21,993 nt of DNA from Chara braunii (taxonomy: Eukaryota > Streptophyta > Charophyceae > Charales > Characeae), in the NCBI GenBank assembly GCA_003427395.1, contig BFEA01000226.1, positions 274,100 to 296,092 on the forward strand, given 5' to 3'. The first letter of the stretch is position 1, and each line of letters starts with the position of its first letter. The translations under genes were made by a program, and so were the position numbers. The notes beneath the pieces were generated by a model. It had not been told where the DNA came from, did no database searches, and was given only the letters and a program-made list of their open reading frames with translations. Shown one piece after another: positions 18,580 to 21,993 of this stretch.

Positions 18580-21174
18580 TCACAGGTTTCGAAAGAGAGG
18601 TGTCAATGGCTTCTTGTCACTTGGCAGCGTCCTACAGAAGTCTGCTACGAGCTTTGCATTCACACTGCCCACGAGATGGATCTTCGCTGCTTCCTCCGAT
18701 ATGTCTGCGTCAAACCATTGAGATGGTATCCAGTGGATGCCCTGACCTTCAAGTGAATTTGCACAGTCCTGCGTGATACTGACATCCACGAACGCTAGGT
18801 GGATTTGCACACGGGCGTCTTCCCCAATATCCACAGTTTTTCGTACCACCCTTATCCCTAGGATAATTCTGAATGGAAAACACTACGCTGCAAATTTAGT
18901 TGTTGCCCCTCGTATGTGGTCCTTTGTTCCTGAAAAACTGTCTACGTGGACTGCCAGGAGGGCAAAGTCCCCGAGACGCGTCTTTCCCGCCAGAATCTTA
19001 ATACCCTGCGGGGCCTGGGAAGTACATAATAGTAGCAGCACATAGTGGTGCCCTTGCCCCTGACCTGTTTGCTTTCCTCCTCCTCCTTTAGCTCCCCTTG
19101 GTTGGGTTGCCGGTTTCAATTTTGGGGGTGAAAGGATATTAAAGAAAATCGCTTCCCCTTTGCCAGCTTTCGCTTCCTTGGTAGGTTCGATGGTACCCTG
19201 CTGCCCTACTCTTCTTATCTTCACTAGGGCAAATAGGGAGGTTCTGCTACCTGGATCTTTCATGATCTGGTCCAGAGGTGGAACCTTTGTCGTACTAGTT
19301 CCAATCGTGTTTATCTTTCGGCAGCAGTTATGAAATAAATTATCCCCTCCTGGCCCTATCTCATCTCCGGCCTCTTTTTCCTCTCCTCTATTTTCGTAGT
19401 CGAACTCTGAGTTAATGTGCACAATGACGAACGATTGGTCAGGCCCCTGATCCCTCCTCATGCTACTACTCTGCTCAACTGTCCTCTGCACTGCCGGGTC
19501 GGAGGCTTCATCCCTCGTCTGCGCCCACAGGGTCAGTATCCTTCCTGCCCAGTTATGATTTGTCGATGGCAGGGCTAGTTGGAATGGTTGAATCTCCAAA
19601 CTTGGATTGCTGTACAACCTTGTGGGTTGTGGTCCAGGTCCCGTTCCCCAAGAGGCCGGGGCTGTGAGTAATCGTCCCAAGCCCGTGCCCATGGACTGCG
19701 CCCCCTTCATGGGCGACGGAGGTAGCAGGGGTATCGGGCGTGGATCCCATCCACCCCCCCCTCCCCCTCCTCCATGTTGACTGATTCCCTCATGACCCGG
19801 TCTAATTGCCACCGCCCATGAATCTGTTCCCTGCTCCCGCAATCCCAACATTGCGTTCCGCCCTGCTTGGCCGCCCTCCGCATCCCAGGCTGCTCCACCT
19901 CCCCCCATACCGCTCCCACTGATCGCCATATCCCTCCCCCGGGGGTTGAGAGGTACAAAAGGCACCATTAAGGTCAGCTAAGACGAGTGAGTAGTTCCCC
20001 CTACACCAAGCCATCCACTTGCTGAGGGGGCACTCGTTGTTGCCTGAAGAGCGGCCTGTTTACCACGTTGTTGTCCTACGACGAGGGGGATAGGAGACAT
20101 GGGAGGGGGGGCAGAGGCACCCCCTCCTCTCCCCCCTCCGCCTCTTCCTCCTCCTCCTCCTCCTCCTCCTCCTTCCGCCTGGGATCTTCCAGCCTCCGGG
20201 GCTCTTAACCCTCTCCCTTTTCCCCCTCTCTCTCTACTTCTTCCCCTTCCTCTCTTTGCCCGATCTTCTGGCATTGGTTCGTTAAAGCGTGGACATTCTG
20301 TTTCAAACTCATCATGGAACCAGCAAAGGCACTTGTTACAGAAAGTCGTGTCTTGGTTCCCGAACTGCACTTCCAGATGACACCCACTCGGCTTTCTCAC
20401 CACTACCCACTCCATGAAGGTTTGCCGAATTTCTGGGGCGCAGTCAATCCTGATATTTCCTAGTCTTGGTTCTTCGGGACGTTTCCCCGCGGGAAGCATG
20501 ACCAGGATCCAGCCCATGAGCCGCTCAATTGCATAGCGAAGTGAAGGGAGAGCTTCAAGCGGAACTCCCGACGCAATTGTCCGAAATTTCCCTGCTCTAT
20601 CCGACTCCCTCATCTCGTCCAACTCGGACTTAGTCATCCAAGGATTAAATAACACCTTGATTGTGTCGTTCCTGGAGGGGATGCGGTCTTCCCCCTTCAT
20701 AATCATCCATTGGGCGATCCTCTCCGACCTCGCTACGTCCAACATGACATTAGGGCCTTCCCCATGCGTGCGTTCCCTCTTCTGCGTGGGGTTCAACGTT
20801 GGGTCTGTATACCATGCGTCTTCGTACACCCTAATCAGCCTCTCCCTCTGGTTTACGCTTAGGTTAATGGCCGGCTCATCAAATATGACTATCACTGTCC
20901 TAGCCTTCAGCCAATTGACCGTTGCTGCATCTACTTCATCGCTAAGTGTTAGCACCCCAACACCATCGCCGATCTCAGTTGCTCCGAAATTGATATTCGA
21001 TTTGGGAAAAATTCCGTCGTCGAAGCACATATCGAGCAGCGTCCTGATTCTGTCGCTGTCGCTCTCCACTTGGACGTTACCAGGTGGGATAATTGGCGGC
21101 CCTCCTCCCACTACTCCGGACCCTTCCAACGACGGAGGAGGGGGCACTGACAACGCTGATATGTTAGCCGCCAT
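18580..21174 (-). pseudogene. LINE ORF1 (RNA-binding protein with zinc knuckle), two TAG breaks
   Basis: I chose ATG 21174 because it has A at -3 and G at +4 and begins MAANISALSVPPPP. The frame stays in one phase for 865 codons to TGA 18582-18580, broken only by TAG 19980-19978 and TAG 18885-18883. The N-terminal ~270 residues look folded (IRTLLDMCFDDGIF, WLKARTVIVIFDEPAI, AIERLMGWILVMLPAG), resembling the domain before the knuckle in plant LINE ORF1 proteins. The knuckle CNKCLCWFHDEFETEC (20340-20293) has spacing CX2CX4HX6C, two residues longer than the common CX2CX4HX4C. A Gly/Arg/Pro-rich disordered stretch follows. The last ~190 codons again look folded (IKILAGKTRLGDFALLAVHV, then ARVQIHLAFVDVSITQD). 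ORF1 proteins bind the element RNA and help form the ribonucleoprotein; that role is from family knowledge. Confidence 0.8.
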
Positions 21175-21557
21175 GCTTACAGGACACTCCTCCCTACTAT
21201 CCCCCACCGGTCAAGTCGCTGCTCCTTTCCACGCTGGTCTACCCTAACTATTGACCGATTCCCCCCTTTAGCCCTATGGCCGCACTTCGATTCCGCATCA
21301 AGGACGTGTGCGCTACACGCGCCACGTCATTCCGCATGCATCACATCAAGCTTCGTCACCATTGACCATCTTACCCGGTCACTGCCCCGCCTCCATACCT
21401 CCCTCCTCCCGAGAAGGTTTGACCTGACCATCGCCAGGTAGGCTTCGGCAGAACCCCGCTGCCCGATCGCGTGCCGGGTTTCGGAGTCAGTGACACCGGT
21501 TCGCCCGAACCGGTAGCGTTCGGCGGAGCTCTCCTGCGCCCGTTGCAACACCCATCC
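21175..21557 (-). other. LINE 5' UTR
   Basis: About 380 bp, GC-rich, between the 5' target-site duplication and the ORF1 start. It contains the perfect inverted repeat at 21495-21514. No convincing upstream ORF is assigned, though short frames exist. Any internal promoter of the element would be expected here, but no motif is diagnostic. Confidence 0.5.
21495..21514. repeat. Perfect inverted repeat in LINE 5' UTR
   Basis: accggttcg (21495-21503), cc, cgaaccggt (21506-21514): nine-base arms with a 2-nt spacer. Confidence 0.9.
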
Positions 21558-21569
21558 AGGGACCCTTTT
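21558..21569. repeat. LINE target-site duplication, copy 2
   Basis: agggaccctttt, identical to 13561-13572. It marks the 5' (right-hand) junction of the minus-strand LINE. Flanking bases on the outer sides differ, as expected for a TSD. Confidence 0.6.
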
Positions 21570-21993
21570 CCAATTTGAGACAAGGGCAGAAATGGCATCT
21601 TTGTGTTTGACGGGACAGAACTGGCCAGATGCAGACCGTGCAGATGGACATCTGCAAGTCCAGGGTCGGGTCCCACAACCAAGGATTCTTCTTTCATGGC
21701 CCTCGATTTTCATAATCTACGGCTAGAAACGAAGAATCGGGCCAAGTGGGACCTAGCCTCAGGCTATTCTGAAGAAAGAAGTTCTTGCATTTTTTTAAAG
21801 TTTTTTTTTATTTTACCTGTCAAATCTGGACACAGGACGGCCTTTCAGGCCTTTTTTTCATTGTCATTTTATATTTTTTAGTGTATTACGCGGAACCCCG
21901 TAGCAGCCACATCTGTGCTCTTCTTGCATTTCTCGACCCTGGGCGGGTTGTTCCTGTCCTTTTCCCGTTTTTATCGTGGTTTTCGCGGCTTGT
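21570..21993. other. Flanking sequence, no gene seen
   Basis: Unique-looking sequence with T-runs at 21790-21835 and a small hairpin ggcctttcaggcc followed by seven T (21839-21858). No protein motif is seen in either strand. Confidence 0.45.

Larger units (their letters stand above)
13573..21557 (-). mobile_element. Full-length, inactivated plant-type LINE (about 8 kb)
   Basis: Non-LTR retrotransposon on the minus strand. In order from its 5' end: 5' UTR (21557-21175), ORF1 with zinc knuckle (21174-18580), a 121-bp spacer, ORF2 with APE endonuclease, reverse transcriptase and zinc-binding C-terminus (18458-14257), 3' UTR and poly-A (13580-13569). Both ends carry the same 12-bp direct repeat, which supports a complete insertion rather than the usual 5'-truncated copy. 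The domain order matches the L1-like LINEs of plants; no RNase H domain was recognised. Stops, frameshifts, a 16-bp insertion in RT motif A and altered catalytic residues show this copy cannot transpose. Confidence 0.85.

Noticed and set aside
21839-21858. Hairpin followed by seven T, like an intrinsic terminator
   Set aside because: The stem is only about 5 bp and the window is eukaryotic nuclear DNA, where this signal type is not expected. No gene ends there.

Overview
This window looks like repeat-rich nuclear DNA from a green-lineage eukaryote. No intact gene or operon can be supported. The pointers to the green lineage are a LINE of the plant type (APE endonuclease, reverse transcriptase, C-terminal CX2C...HX4C zinc-binding domain), very long CA, GA, TA and TCAA microsatellites, and decayed multi-kilobase coding remnants. 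A charophyte alga such as Chara would fit, but that is inference from general character and not from a marker gene.

Layout. Positions 1-478 are non-coding with an 80-nt pure pyrimidine tract. Positions 479-2651 (+) hold a decayed reverse transcriptase that resembles the Penelope-like/telomerase branch: a DK motif, an ADITNCFETIP-type motif A, RGIPMG, and FRYIDD. No endonuclease domain is visible, and a long (CA)n tract begins about 140 bp after its stop. Positions 2900-5340 are mostly pyrimidine-rich spacer with two weak coding-like segments. Positions 5340-5619 are a compound microsatellite. Positions 5900-8320 hold three diverged copies (about 760-780 bp each, orientation + - +) of one non-autonomous element, each bordered by (TA)n. 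Positions 8334-8450 are a G-run and a GC-palindrome cluster. Positions 8437-9889 (-) are a decayed protein-coding gene of unknown family. Positions 9890-13560 are mainly unassigned, with a (GA)n tract carrying a 15-N assembly gap, a weak promoter/transit-peptide candidate and a 28-bp tandem repeat.

Positions 13573-21557 (-) are an apparently full-length LINE of about 8 kb, flanked by a 12-bp candidate target-site duplication (13561-13572 and 21558-21569). It has a 5' UTR, an ORF1 with a zinc knuckle (one frame, broken by two TAG codons), an ORF2 with APE, RT and zf-RVT regions (many stops and frameshifts, altered catalytic residues), a 3' UTR and a poly-A tail. It is dead as it stands.

Nothing here works together as a pathway. 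The window is a layered graveyard of at least three transposable-element families plus one unknown decayed gene. The least explained parts are the (TA)n-associated three-copy element with its internal duplication, the endonuclease-less Penelope-like RT beside (CA)n, the folded-looking C-terminal extension of LINE ORF1, and the unknown gene at 8437-9889.
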